NCBI GenBank assembly: GCA_026724425.1
Contig: JAIUCV010000004.1
Span: forward strand, 1,560,001-1,624,000
Reading direction: 5' to 3'
DNA: 64,000 bases
From: Erythrophleum ivorense
Lineage: Eukaryota; Streptophyta; Magnoliopsida; Fabales; Fabaceae
How positions within the stretch are numbered: position 1 is the stretch's first letter; every line of letters begins with the position of its first letter. The notes beneath the pieces were generated by a model. It was not told the origin of the DNA. It saw only the letters and a list, made by a program, of their open reading frames with translations, and ran no database searches. Positions 1-12,900 of the stretch are shown piece after piece. Made by a program: the position numbers and the translations under genes.

Positions 1-280
1 ACCTCACTACAGAAGTCCATAATCCATATGACCAGGGGAGTCCGAGTTTAACAGAGGAGTCCTTATATTGAAGAGCAATGGAAGAGCTCTTCATGGTGAT
101 AGCCCTCCTATGCTCCTCATCAAGATAATCCATGAACCTAATGCGTCCAGCCAACTTTGGGTGAAGTAGGCCACCCCCTGAAGCGGCAATGAAATGATCA
201 GCCAGTGTAGTCGTGCCATGCTCAACATCTGCCAAAATACATATGTTTCTTATTTTCCGGGCATCAAAATCATCCCCCAT
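1..280 (-). pseudogene. 5' fragment of an EFL1/Ria1-like ribosome-assembly GTPase gene, broken
   Basis: Reading the minus strand from the ATG at 280 gives an N-terminus that closely resembles elongation factor-like GTPase 1, the cytosolic EF-2-like GTPase that releases eIF6 from pre-60S ribosomes. Recognisable blocks are IRNICILA, TTLADHF, LHPKLAGR, FMDYLDEE and RRAITMKSSSIALQYK. No intron is seen. Two kinds of damage are visible. The P-loop, normally HVDHGKTT in this family, reads DVEHGTTT, so the nucleotide-binding Lys is lost. Near 20-45 a 2-base loss and then a 7-base direct duplication (ATGGATT/ATGGACT) break the G3 block: DSPGHMD and FCSE are both present but in different frames. The rest lies left of the window, so the full gene cannot be judged. 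I call it a pseudogene or dead duplicate. Confidence 0.75.
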
Positions 281-3200
281 TTTGCCTAACTTTTATATTC
301 AGCCTATTGTTAAAAATACAAAGAGAAATAGAAAGAGGAACAAACAGAAAAAATATATGTATATATACGGTTACGCTCTGCGTTAAAACAGAACTAGAAA
401 CAAGAAAGAAACAAACACACAGCAGAACGATGAAAATATCGATGTTTTAAATAGATACAGCGGGGCTGTGGTGTGAGTGGGGGGGGGGGGTCGGTGAGTG
501 TAAGGTAATGAGGACGATCTGCAACTTCCCATAACTTAACATGTTGGATGAAGAAGACGATGTCCTTATTTAAAGTCTAACAATCCCCCCCTTACAGTAA
601 CGTGGGTGTACAAGTTTCTTTTGTGTTTTTTGGTGGTAGGGCAGGCTAGATAAGAATAGGACTTGGGCCAACATTAGGAATAAACTATGTAAATGCTAAG
701 TGGGCTCATCACAAATATAACATTATTGAAATTAGGAATACACAAAACCATGGAAATTTCAGTAATGCTAAAGAGATTCACAATTGGTATTGGAAAAGCA
801 TAGAGATTTTCAGTAACTAATGCTAAGGGGATTAACAATCTTCGAAACTGGATAGACCAGGACTGGGTCTGGGTGAGGCTGCCAGTGGCCGGGTCAATGG
901 TTCGCCGCATGGATTGAATAGGCACTTTTACACTTGGGCTGGCCTCGAAAATTTGTGAGAGGGAAAGAGATGTCCAATTAACTATACATCATTAAAAAGT
1001 TAAAAGAGTAAATTAATAATTTAATTCTTTAAATAACACTTTTTAATTTAATCCTTTAAAGATGAAATCTTTTAATTTAGTCCTTATTTTTTTTTCTTTT
1101 AATTTAATCCTTCACAAATAAAACATCATAACAATGTCTTCTAAACATTTTTCACTCCAATCAAATGAGTCCCTCTGTTAGGGGAAAAAAATGAAATCTA
1201 ATGTTACGGTTAGCTACTAATCAATTCTTCTCCTTTGCAGTTCAGAGATAAATTTACATAAAATAATTAAAATGAGATAAACACATGATGTAAGGTCAAC
1301 ATTTTAAAAAGCAACTTCCAACATTAGAAGCAACTTCTAATGTTAAAAGTTTTTGTCTTTTTATTTTTTTCCCTAATTACACCATGTGCAGTTCTACAAA
1401 GAATTCATTTACACTACTAATATGGACTATCCAAGTGTTTTCAAACCCAAAAAGAACGTTATTTTTTGTATCGGGGCTAAATTTTAGGACGTTAAAAAGC
1501 CATAAATGCTTCCTAAAAAGATTGTTTTAATTGGAGAAAAGTCTTGGGGGAGTAAAATAAGAGCCCTGATTTTTGGAGAATTACAAATTAAGATAAGAGT
1601 GATCTTGCAAAAGCAAAATTGAGAGGCTTTATTTTTTTAAAGATACTGACAATATCAATCATGACCTTGATATCAAATTGAAAAAGAAAAAGAAATCTTT
1701 TAGAGACTAAATCATAATTTACTCAAATATTATATCATATATCTTATAACGTTTTGTTCTTTACACATATCCATACATAATATAAATGTTGATATTTTTT
1801 ATTTAGTATAATTTTCACAAGTTAATATAAGTATATATTATATTTATATTATAATATAGTTCGGACTATCGATTCCTTTATTTATGAGCATACATGTGAA
1901 AACCAAATACAAGGAGTTTGACTTTTGCCTGTAATCCATATAAACTTGACTCCAAATTAATACAAATTTTTGTAGATAGGATATGTTGAAAATATATAAA
2001 ACAAAAATTATACTCATATGTTTAAATCTTAACATATATAGCACATTTCATTTTATGTAGTTTATTTGCAAAATAATTTGTCTAAATCTCTCAAATCTTG
2101 TCCTCGTTTTATTGAAAAGACAAAAAATCTATTTTAGCCATGTAAAAATAGGTTTATCATATACTCTCTCAAAAAGGTTTTATTTTTGGGTTCTCAATCT
2201 ATTTCCCCAAAAATCTATATTATACCAAGTCCATCCTCTTCGATTTTTAATGTGTCATGTAAACGTATAGGGTAATGGATCCTTAGTAGTGAGCATCCTT
2301 CTGTAGTGAGCCTGCAGTGAAATCCGCGAGAGGGAGAGTTGTTGAAATATAATAATAATTGTGAAAATAAAAAATAAAAAAACTTATGAGATAATGCAAA
2401 GACAATTTTAAAATCATTCACTACAGAAGATCTTGATCCTAACGTATAGTATAACTCTCAATTAAGAATTTCACATCATTACTTAAGGGGACACATCACC
2501 AAAAATGCTAGAAAATAATGAAAGTGATACAAAACAAATCTTTGAAATAATAAATTGAGATAAAAAATCTTTAAACTGACACATTGATGTCAAACTCATC
2601 TATGAATGATCATAATAAAATTTGTCTTTAAAAAAATAATTTTACAAGAAAATTGAGTTTTAATCATTAAACGTGTCTTGATAATAAATAATATTTTATT
2701 ATCATATGAATTTTAAAACACATTTAACAGCTAAATAGTTAAACTTCTCATATCTTTGTCCAAAAAATGAACTAAATATTATTATCTGATTTCATCCACG
2801 TATTCAACTTATTATATAGTGCTTGAATCACACACAGAGTACACCAAGATTTGGGAGAAGGGGATAAACATGATGAATGGAGATATAATATGAATGTTTT
2901 GGAACAAACTATGAACCATCACCCCACGTACACACAATGTTAGTTTGGGAGATAGCCAGAAATTGGGAAGAGAAGAAGGAAGGAGATGATGAAGATGAAG
3001 TGGAGCTTGAAGAAGAATAGATAGTTTTGGAGACTAGAAAAGGAATAGGAAGAGTCCAAAAACATCCAAGTGTTGGGACCCACTTTCCCACCCAAGAAAA
3101 AAAATTTAAAAAACAAAGTGGGTCCCCCACTAGTACTGATGGGCACATTATAAATGCAAACTCCAAAAGTAACCATCCAAAAGGCTATGTAGAGGAGGAC

Positions 3201-5046
3201 AACATAATGCATGCAAAGAAAGACACGAGAAGACAGATGGTACCCTTCTTGGATCAGGAGCACTTGTGGAGGATAAAATCATGAGCTTCAAGAGAGCCCC
3301 ACTCAAAAATTTCTCTTCTTTTCATTTATGGAAGAGTGGTAGGACCCATCCAAACTCTGTACACGTGTGCACCTTCCCATTGGTTGAATGGAGGAGCACA
3401 CGGGCGTACGTGCCTTTTCCATTAATAATGGGGGTTCTCATGATTAATTAAAAAAAAGGAAAGAAAGTAGTTGAAAGACACTAATTACCAAGGTTATTAA
3501 ATTAAATCAGAGGCTCATAAGCTTGGCCTCAAAGGGTATATGAGGTTCCCAAAAAATTAAATTTAAATGTAGTTTTTATATTTTTATTATTAAATTTTTA
3601 ATTAAAATATAATAAATATATATTTTTTAATCAATTCCACCTAATAAAAAAATATTATTATTTTTATTATTAACAACACATGTGATAAATATATAATTTA
3701 ATTAAAAATTATATATTTATCTTTAAAATATATACACTTATTATATTATTAAAAAATTATATAATTATTATTTTTAATTAAAAATATGATAATAAAGATA
3801 TAAGTAATTATATATAAATTTTAAAAAATTTCAAATACAAAAAGAAGATGGTTAATTACGGTTTCTGTGGATTTTGTTTTTGCTTTTGTTCTTCTTTATA
3901 TATATATATATATATATATATATTCTTCAAGTTTGATTTTGATTGCGCAATGAGCTATTGGGATTTCTGTTTGATGTCTATATCAAGTTTTTGTTTTTTA
4001 TGCAAAAAGGTGTAAAGGCAAAGCCGCCACTATCTAATACCTGTTGGTTCAAATTCTTGCCCCCAAATTAATTGAATGTCCATTATGAGTTATGTTAATC
4101 ATTTTAGAAGTTGAATTCTATAATCTTCCAGTCAACGGTTTGTTAGTTTAACTGCTGGATTTGTTGTTGAGAAACCATTATCCAGGCGGTTGCGGCTAGA
4201 GCTAGCTAGCTAGCTCACCTGGTATTCCAAGTTCACACTTGCACACCCCCCCCCCCCCCCAAAAACACACACAAAATTATCAGAGTGTCAATTATATATG
4301 TAAAGATTATTATAGTGTCCGCAAAAAATCTTACTCCTTACAATTAACTGTTCTTTGGTTTGGTCACTGCTAATAATTCCTTATTAGATGTTTACTGAAT
4401 AGAGTGTTCTGTTGTTTACTGCGTATTATACAAGAGTGTCATCCAATTTCACTTGGTACATTTAGAATTTTATTCTTAAAATATCTTCAAAAAAATTAAC
4501 TCTAAATTGACAAGTAAAAGTGCATTCTATTATTATTAATTAGAAGTATATATAAGAATTGAAATCCCTTTACATAATTTATACAATATTTGTTATATAT
4601 TTGTAATTATTATTTCAGCAATAAAATTATCTTTTTTAAAAATAATCGTACAAAAATTATTTTTTATTTTATCTATTAATGTTTTACATTTTCTTTCTTT
4701 TAACATTATCCAACCAACATACCCTTAATTAAACCTTTAAAAAAAAATTGTGTTCAAACATCATTTTAAGAATTTAAATATATAAAAAGAATCAATTTGG
4801 GTTGTAACCAATTGATCAAACAGTCCACCACTTATATAACAAAAATAATTATCTAGACATACTATTTATCAATTCTTTTAAAAAAGAAAAAAGCTTAACA
4901 AGTGAGCATGAGTATATATCTAGACATTTACTATTTATTAATTACAAAATGATTTTATCCTAACGATAGAGATCATATTATTCGGAAGGAAAAAAATATG
5001 ACAATGATATAAGAGAATATTAGTTCACTTAAAAAGGGAATAATAT

Positions 5047-5263
5047 CTTCTCTTATTAATTTAAATTTGATTTTTTTCCATAAAAAAGTTCTAAATCAAT
5101 ATTGGATGCACTCTTAAATTTGTCTGGATAAAAAATTTAGCTTGTACAATATCCGATCTTGTCTTATTAATATAAATTTGATTTAAAAAAATTCTAAATC
5201 AACAAGAAGGAGTGCATCTTTAAATTTGTCTGCAGAAAAAATGTAGTCTATATAATATCTGAT
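5047..5263. repeat. Two-copy tandem repeat of about 106-111 bp
   Basis: Unit 1 (5047-5157) and unit 2 (5158-5263) run head to tail with no spacer. Both begin CTT(C/G)TCTTATTAAT, share AAATTTGATTT, TTCTAAATCAA, the GTGCATC/GATGCAC-CTTAAATTTGTCTG region and end near AATATC(C/T)GAT. Divergence is moderate, so the duplication is old. No coding function is suggested. Confidence 0.7.
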
Positions 5264-5819
5264 AATATCTCCCATCATAATAACCAAAAAATGGTATGAC
5301 AATGGATGAGTAGAATTGAATTTGATGGAAATCCAAGTCACGAGCATAGATAGTGGACACTACAAGGTTATAAGATAATTGCAGAAGCCAACTTACGACA
5401 AATAAAGGAAAACAAAAGACATCATAAATGCATATATCTCGAAGCTTCATGGTTCTGGTCTTCTTTAGTCGGAGGTCCCATTTAGAACCATACTTTTCTC
5501 CAGAATTGTCAAGACAGTTTCTGATCAACCATTCTTCTTTTTGTGCCTAACATACTCTTTGTTCTATATTTTCATTTATTGATTGAGAAATGATAGGTGC
5601 CCCAAGTTGGATCCACGGTTCTCTGCACAATTTAATGAGAAGATTTGGGTAATTCTCCTGTTAAATTTTCTCATTCATCCACTTTCAGATTTGAAGAAGA
5701 TCAAACACAATCCTCGGGGCAGATAATTACGAAACCTATCAGAAGAAAGAGAAAGATGAAAATTAAAGTTCACTATATATAAATGAGATTAAATAAGCTT
5801 AACAAGAATTTTTTTATGA

Positions 5820-5921
5820 AATATATTTTATGATTTGACATTATATATATATATACACACACACACACGTACACACACACACAAATATACATATAATGTC
5901 AGATCATAAAATATTATATTT
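5820..5921. repeat. Inverted repeat (foldback) with TA/CA microsatellite core
   Basis: The left arm (about 5820-5855) reads ATATATTTTATGATTTGACA and the right arm (5886-5921) contains its near complement, TGTCAGATCATAAAATAT. The loop is (TA)n followed by (CA)n. This is MITE-like, but no target-site duplication could be assigned. Confidence 0.55.
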
Positions 5922-7938
5922 AACATGCTCTTGATAATTACATCTTAGTAAAAACCTTATTTTGGTGATGGAAAGATAGCCCTATACCAGTTGGAGACTT
6001 CATAACTTTTTTAACGTTTTAATACTTGAGATAATGATTTCGTTCATATTTCACCCTTTACTCATGTTTTATATCACTTTAATACAATATTAGAAGAATG
6101 AAATTTGAACAAAATTATACTAAATAATTTGACAATCGAGAGGACCAAATTGATTTTAGGACTACAATAAAATACAGAAATTTTGTCTCATATCTTCAAC
6201 AATTAGCTAGGGTTATCCAAATTATTGATAATCTATATAAGTATTATTAATTTATTAAGCATGCCATTTCTTTTTCTTTCCTTGGGTATTTGTATTTACC
6301 CCAGATTAAAGATGTAACCAATGTTATGGTAAAATGATGGGCTTTTGATTATTTAACTTGTTCGATTCTCTTATCCTCAATTCAATGGTGCGTAGCCAAG
6401 TTGGTATAGGTTCGGTAACTATATCTGTCCTTACCTACTAACCAAACGCATAAAAAGTAAGGCTAGTAGAGGTCACTCATCCAACAAATAATGAAAGCCA
6501 TAAGTATCTATTTATGCATTTGAGTGCCTACAAAAAAATGTATTTGGTGGAAAGCTATTTTTGTATGTTTGATTTAATATTTGATCTAACGAGGCAATCC
6601 ATAATTAATCCCAAATTAATTAAGCAATCATTGCAATCAGAAGAAACCACAATCTTTCTTTAGCAATTGATGTATACTCTCAAGCTGCCATTTTGAAATT
6701 CCAATAGAACATAAAATCTTTACTTAAAATTCTTACTTTTTGTCAATCGCAAAAAAAAACTATAATGTAGCTCGAGTTGTTAAGAAGTAATTTTAAAATA
6801 TATGGATCCATAGCTTTCTGAATATAACCTTTTTCCACTTTCTAGAGACTTGATAATGTTTTGATATTTGGCCACATCTCCAAAAACAGAGAATAATTTT
6901 CCAAAAAGTTACCTTTATGATCAATAAGGTGACTCTTAGTCTGCGGTTGCTACCATACCCTAATTAATTTAAATATTATAGGACAATCTTGTCATTAGCA
7001 ATAAAACTTATAATTGGCAGAAAGCAAAGCATGGCTTTAGTGGGTTTTAACTTTCGCTTTCAAATCTAATGTCTAAAGAGAAAGGGCCCACATCCATGAC
7101 CACACAACTTCAACCGAAAACATATCGTAAATTAAAATACTACAAAATATGGGAAGAGCCTAGTTTTGAGTTGGTGTTTTATATTTATAATCAGATAGGG
7201 ACATTCCCCAGCTATCCCAATTAACTATTCAAAGCCTAATCAAACTAACAACCATCGCTGATTCCTTAAATTAATCTCATATAATCCTTTCGCTTAAATT
7301 ATGTCTTTCTAGCTAACACACATGGGACAAGATATATGAGTACACATACCCTGCCGTCTCACTATAGAAATTAGTTAATCTTTGTATTCAACAGCCCACC
7401 TCATGATAATTGGTAGATTAATTGATTAACGAAACCATGTTTTATTCTTTCTAATTAATTATTATCCTTAATCCATGATTAGATTCTTGGAAGAAATGTG
7501 TTCAACCTGCCGACTCTATATGGTGCAGATGAAGTGGGATTTGCAAAAATTTGGAGTGGTGCATTTTGTATTCTTTGTACTTGGATCAAGATCAAACCAG
7601 ATTGAAATATTTTTAAATTTTTTCCCCATTCTCATGCACTAGATTTTGTGCATATAATCTGAATATTAATTGGGTAACAAATCATGGTGGGACAACAAAA
7701 CACAAATCCCTTACGCGTGCGCGAGCCTTAGCCTAACGTGGATATATATGATAGCTTAATCAAGCTAAAGAGTGGGCACAGAAAAGCTAGAGACAAAAAA
7801 CACATTCTATCATTAATCTAACTTTTGTCTACTATTATTATTGAAGCCTAGGTTATTCATGATTCCCATAAAGAACATTCCCAAGTTCCAATCTCTCTCT
7901 CTCTCTCTCTTCCCACCTCCTTCTTCCATCCCACTCCA

Positions 7939-7946
7939 TATAAAAT
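7939..7946 (+). promoter_or_regulatory. Probable TATA box of the HLS1-like gene
   Basis: TATAAAAT lies 176 bp upstream of the start codon at 8122, with a (TC)n stretch at 7892-7911 just before it. Pyrimidine-rich tracts are common in plant core promoters. The assignment rests on position and consensus only. Confidence 0.4.
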
Positions 7947-8121
7947 GATTATCGTAATGAATTGTAAGCCAAACCCTTCCTCTCTTCCACTACTTGGTAC
8001 CATATCATCACTTCTCGTTTGCCCTCTGTATTTGGTGTAGTGCCTTTGGCTTCGAGCTTTTGTTATCAAAAACACCTTCTAGTTCATAGTCATAAATATT
8101 CAGTATCAAAATAATTTCCTG

Positions 8122-9411
8122 ATGGAGTTCAAGATCAGAAGCTATGAAGAGCAATCTGATAGAGCTCAAGTGGAAGATCTCGAGAGAAGATGCGAGGTAG
8201 GGCCAGCAGAAAGCGTTTTTCTCTTCACAGACACTATGGGTGACCCCATTTGTAGAATTCGAAACAGTCCCATGTACAAGATGCTGGTACATTAATATGT
8301 CTTCCTCTCTTGTTCTGAATTTGATTAAAGTCATGCTCAGGCCTCTCGAGCTTTCTAGCCAATAGCATAGCCCATTTGATTATTCATTATTTTCCAACAC
8401 TCATAACTTCCCTTCATTTTCGATGTTGATCAGGTGGCAGAGCTGGACAAGGAATTGGTTGGCGTCATTCAAGGCTCTATAAAACTTGTCACAGTACCTT
8501 ATAACGATTTGGCTAAGGTAGGTTATGTCCTAGGCCTGAGGGTAGCGCCCCATCTTCGAAGAAGAGGGATTGGCTCCAGTCTTGTTTTAAAACTGGAAGA
8601 ATGGTTCAATTCAAACGATGTGGACTATGCGTACATGGCCACAGAGAAAGAAAACCACGCCTCGGTTGGTCTCTTCATGGACAAGTTTGGATACACCAAG
8701 TTTAGGACACCCTCTATACTCGTGAACCCAGTGAACCATCGTTCCTTCACAATCTCATCCAACATTGAGATTTCAATGGTCAAAATTGATCAAGCTGAAT
8801 CTCTCTATAGAAGATTCATGGGTTCCACTGAGTTCTTCCCCCATGACATAGACAATATTCTAAGGAACAAGCTTAGCTTGGGGACATGGGTGGCTCACTT
8901 CAAAGGAGATTATTTTGGGTGTGACAGCCAAACAGTCCCTAATAGCTGGGCCATGCTTAGTGTGTGGAATAGTGGGGAAATCTTCAAGCTAAGGCTAGGA
9001 AATGCTCCTTTTTCTTGCTTGTTGTACACTAAGAGTTGGGGGTTGATTGACAAGATTTTCCCATGCTTGAAGCTTCCTACTTTGCCTGATTTCTTCAGTC
9101 CATTTGGGTTTTATTTTATGTTTGGGGTTTATCATGAAGGGCCATTCTCTGGGAAGCTCGTGAGGGGGTTGTGTGAGTATGTGCACAACATGGCAGCGAC
9201 ATGTAAGGATGAGAATTGTAAGATTGTTGTGACGGAAGTTGGAGGAAGAGATGAGCTCAAACATCACATTCCACATTGGAAATTGCTGTCTACCCCGGAG
9301 GACTTATGGTGCATAAAGGCCTTAAAAAATGATGGCCCCAACAGTACGTTTCATGAATTAACCAAAACCCCATCAACAAGAGCTCTATTTGTAGACCCAA
9401 GAGAGGTTTAA
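8122..9411 (+). CDS. HOOKLESS1-like probable N-acetyltransferase (GNAT superfamily)
   Basis: Two exons, 8122-8286 and 8434-9411, are joined across a 147-bp GT-AG intron and give 380 residues. The first exon supplies the conserved HLS1 N-terminus (ERRCEVGP near residue 21, then FTDTMGDPICRIR). The second starts with a GTG Val codon after the intron, not with a start codon. The acetyl-CoA binding loop of the GNAT fold is visible as RRRGIG at residues 97-102, followed by FRTPSILVNPVNH, TEFFP.DID, NKLSLGTWVA, ESW-like SWAMLSVWN and the C-terminal IPHWKLLS, EDLWCIK and FVDPREV blocks. Length and block order match the HLS1 family, which in Arabidopsis controls apical-hook differential growth and links ethylene, auxin and light signals. 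Substrates of this homologue are unknown. It resembles HLS1-like paralogues more than HLS1 itself, so no symbol is given. Confidence 0.9.
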
Positions 9412-9444
9412 AGTTATAATCATATGAGCCGATCAAAGGGAAGC

Positions 9445-9450
9445 AATAAA
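9445..9450 (+). terminator. Possible polyadenylation signal of the HLS1-like gene
   Basis: AATAAA occurs 34 bp after the stop codon at 9411. Plant poly(A) signals are loose, and a UTR this short would be unusual, so this is tentative. Confidence 0.25.
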
Positions 9451-9489
9451 GAAAAAAAATAGTGATGATAAAAAAAAATTTGAATTAGT

Positions 9490-9905
9490 ATTTTAATTAG
9501 TCCCTTCCATTTATTTATGGTTTTAGTTTGGTCTCTTTTAAACTTGTCTAATTATCTCAAACTGTTAATTCCATCTATTAAGTTAACAGATACATAAGAT
9601 GTTGGATGAATACTGTCAGATATATCTGTTAATGGAGTTGATAATTTATAAGATACATAAGATATAAATTAAAAATTAAAAGGGCCAATTTATTATTTCA
9701 ATTTTTTCCCTTCACTTTAGTACACAACAAAATAGTTAGTCCTTTTAACTTTTAATTCTTATTATCAGACATGTTTGACGGCACTATTTGACATACCATG
9801 TGGATGTTAATTTGATAGACAAAGCTGACACTTTAGGATGACATGATGCAAATTACTAAAGGGACAAAACTGAAACAAAAAATAAATTTAAGGAACTAAA
9901 AAGCA
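9490..9905. mobile_element. MITE-like foldback element
   Basis: The left arm near 9490-9550 (TTAGTCCCTTCCATTTATTT then GGTTTTAGTTTGGTC) is mirrored by the right arm near 9855-9905, whose complement reads TTAGTTCCTTAAATTTATTT then TGTTTCAGTTTTGTCCC. A second, shorter inverted pair lies inside (around 9565-9640), so two elements may be nested. No coding sequence and no clear target duplication were found. It begins about 80 bp after the acetyltransferase stop codon. Confidence 0.5.
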
Positions 9906-12900
9906 AATTTAACCAAAAAAAAAGTTCAAAAATATCTTAACCTTAATTTTTCTTTTACTCTTATTTCCTTTTGGTTAGCCCAAGTATGAAACCCCACCTC
10001 ATGTGTATTGTTATGGTGGGGGTTTACCTCTAGTTCCTTTCACATCGGTGACACAAAATCTGAAAAGATTTCCATAATTAGGTGCCACCCTCTGGCGTCC
10101 TCGCGAGCAACTCCATCTTGTGCCTCATGATTCAGACTAATCAATCAGCTGGGTTATATATATAGTGGTCCAGACTTTGTCCCTTTCCCTCAGGTAAATA
10201 ATTGAACTACACCCATCGCTTTTCCCTTTTACTTTGTCCCATGCATATGCATCCCGCATTCAAAAGATTTTGAGGCCGTTGTTACATGAAATGAAAGCAA
10301 CCATTCTGTAAAAGTCAGAGTTAGGCAACTAATCTGTTTCATGATTGAAGCAAAAAATTAATCAGTACTTCAAATCTTGGCTGGTTTCTGCTTCATTTAT
10401 TTGTGCAGAAGCATTGTCGCTAACTGGGTGGGAATATTGATTCCCTGAAGTTGTCCTAGCTAGCTCCTGAGGGCAAAAAACAAAACACTTCTGTTGGCTA
10501 GGGTTTTGATGAGTACCATATATCTATGTCTGTGTTAAAGTTTATAATTAGGGACCTATTAAATCTGCTATGCTGGCTGGGACCGTACCATAACGAGTTT
10601 GATTGATTACAACATACCAAGGCTTTTGTGTTAAGACTAATTTGTATTATATTTAGCATGATGGTTTCTAATTAATTAAGGATTAAAATCTTACTTGCCT
10701 CTTTGGATGGTCAAGATTTTTCAAAGGGAATCTTAATGATTTTCCTAAGAATAATGTGAGCCCTTTCTATTTCTTAATTCATGTGTAGTGGATGAAAAAA
10801 CATGCCATATATGAAATTTCTCTACCTGGTACTTATGTCAAATTCTAGACTCAAAGGTTCCTCCTTTTTTTCCCCCTAGGTCAAAGTGCATTTTTCATCT
10901 TTTAACTTTGCATAATAAAATTTCACATTCATCTCCTAAAGTTTCTTGATTCTATTTTTGCCGTTTATCTTTCCAAATGGCATCAATCGAGTTTCGCCGC
11001 AAGTCTTGACTCCATAAAAATCATTGACAGAATTATTTAATTTGTCGTTTCATGTGTCTAGAATATTCAATACAAATTTTCACAAAACACATAATTACCT
11101 ATGAGAAAAAACATTGATGACATTTTTTCAAAAATAAAGGACACAATTAGAACTAATAAAAATCAAAGAATGACGGTATAACAACATGCAGAGTTAATTA
11201 CGGCCGGAAAACATATTTATAAACCAAACAAACTTCTTTGATTTCACAAATTTCAAACTTCTAGGCAATGCTTGTTCTTTTCCTTTGTCTTGAAATAGAG
11301 GAATTAATGTGGAGACCATTCAGCCTTGCAAATGCAGCCATGGATTTCTGACCTGAAAAAGAAGGGACTTTAGAACTGAAGATTTGATTAACGTTGTAGT
11401 TTCAGTGGCTACGGGATTGAAGATATTGAACACGAAGGCCCCCAGCCTCAGCCTCAGGACCACTTAGTACAATGACAAAAAAGCAAACATGTGTGACTTT
11501 CAAAAATTTCATCATGAAAAATGAGAATCCAAGAGTTAGATAACCAAACATTGCAATTGGCAATCAAGAAGCAAAGCTTTTATTTTGGATATTGGATGTC
11601 TTGAAGTTAACCTATACCTTTATTTGCTGTTTTTTTTTTTGGGGGGGGGGGGGGGGAATTACAGTCAAAGATATTTTTAAGTTTTGTTTAGAGTAGGCTA
11701 TAATTAAACCTTTAAAATTTTATTTTTAGAAAGCTTTTAAAAAAATTGAACCCAAATTAATAACAATTTTTCTTTTCTTACCAACTGAAGTAACTGAGTT
11801 TCTATGTTGGTGTTTTTTATTCACAAATGTCATTCATTCTGGTTCCTACTTGTATTCAAAGACATGCAATTCCATGACTTAGCTATCAATCAAATGCCTG
11901 CCTAGCTAACAGGTCACATCACTTCATTTCAAGGCATTTGATTTTATGGTGAAAGCATTCCATAATACCTTTTGTTGTCTGAAATTAAATAATCAACATG
12001 AACCAAACCCCAATCACCTGAATTGGTTGAAATTAAGGGAGAGAAAACATCAGCTTGTTATTTAAGTAATAGATATTAACAGAATATGGTAGTTGACTCC
12101 TAAATTTGTTAATTTTGAAGTGTGTATATACATCTAAATTTTTTTTTCTTTTACTTATACTGCATTAATTTGGAATGTTTATTTAAAAAATATAATACGG
12201 GAATTCATTTTATATGAAAATGTTAGACGATTTATAAATAATCATCTATTAATGCTGGAGAATCTCTAAATGTAATAAATTAAGTGTCAACTTAATTAAT
12301 ATGATTCCAAACAAATTAATATCATAATTAAAATATATTGTTCACCTATACGGATTAATTTTCTGGATGAACTAGCTCAAGGAATTGCCCTAACAGCAAT
12401 ATAGCTTCAGGTTCTCCGTCAATTTTTTAAGATCAAGTTACAAAGAATTTTCTTGTGATTCTCCAAGTCATGGCATAGATGCTCGTCTTTGATTAAACTG
12501 AGAAGGCGGATTAGTTGACGTGCATACAAATTGATCCAAAAAAATCAACCATTACCTAATTGCAATATTAAAAAAATTTCAAAACTTACTGTCAATGATT
12601 TTCAATATTTTTCTTTAATTTTTCTCCACATGGCTTGGGCTTTATTTGAATAACTTTTGTTCTACAATTTTTGGTTATTAAAAAAAAAAGTAGAAACAAT
12701 TACAACGAGACAGAGAACATTGGGCCTCATTAATGGCCCATTCGGGTGGCTAGGGCGAAGTAGAATTTTCAGGATCCGTTCCTCCTAATTGTAATTTCTA
12801 GGTGGCCATTGTAGTAGGTGTTACTGTTTGATATGTTGCTATAGCCCATTATTCAATTTCTTCATTTTTTGGGCCCCTTTTTTCTTAAATGACTTGGATT

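Larger units (their letters stand above)
281..8121. other. Intergenic region, AT-rich, no supported gene
   Basis: I see no convincing coding region here; short open frames lack recognisable motifs. Contents include a G-run near 480-490, a repeat related to one at 59840-60240 (about 1000-1130), a perfect 11-bp hairpin at 1320-1344, (TA)n near 3897-3922, a C-run near 4246-4260, a two-copy tandem repeat at 5047-5263, an inverted repeat with dinucleotide core at 5820-5921, and (TC)n near 7892-7911. The last 200 bases are the promoter and 5' UTR of the acetyltransferase gene. Confidence 0.6.

Noticed and set aside
3027..3451. Open frames on the plus strand with an ACACGTGTGC (G-box-like) motif nearby
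   Set aside because: Short, overlapping in several frames, with no domain; the motif alone is not enough to call a gene or promoter.
6389..6420. TAGCCAAGTTGG, a match to a tRNA A-box, followed by GGTTCGG
   Set aside because: The spacing to the B-box-like sequence is too short and no cloverleaf can be folded; not a tRNA, and SINE evidence is too weak.
10130..10480. TATATATATA box followed by a GC-richer stretch, considered as a microRNA precursor
   Set aside because: No known plant microRNA sequence was recognised and no convincing long hairpin was seen by eye.
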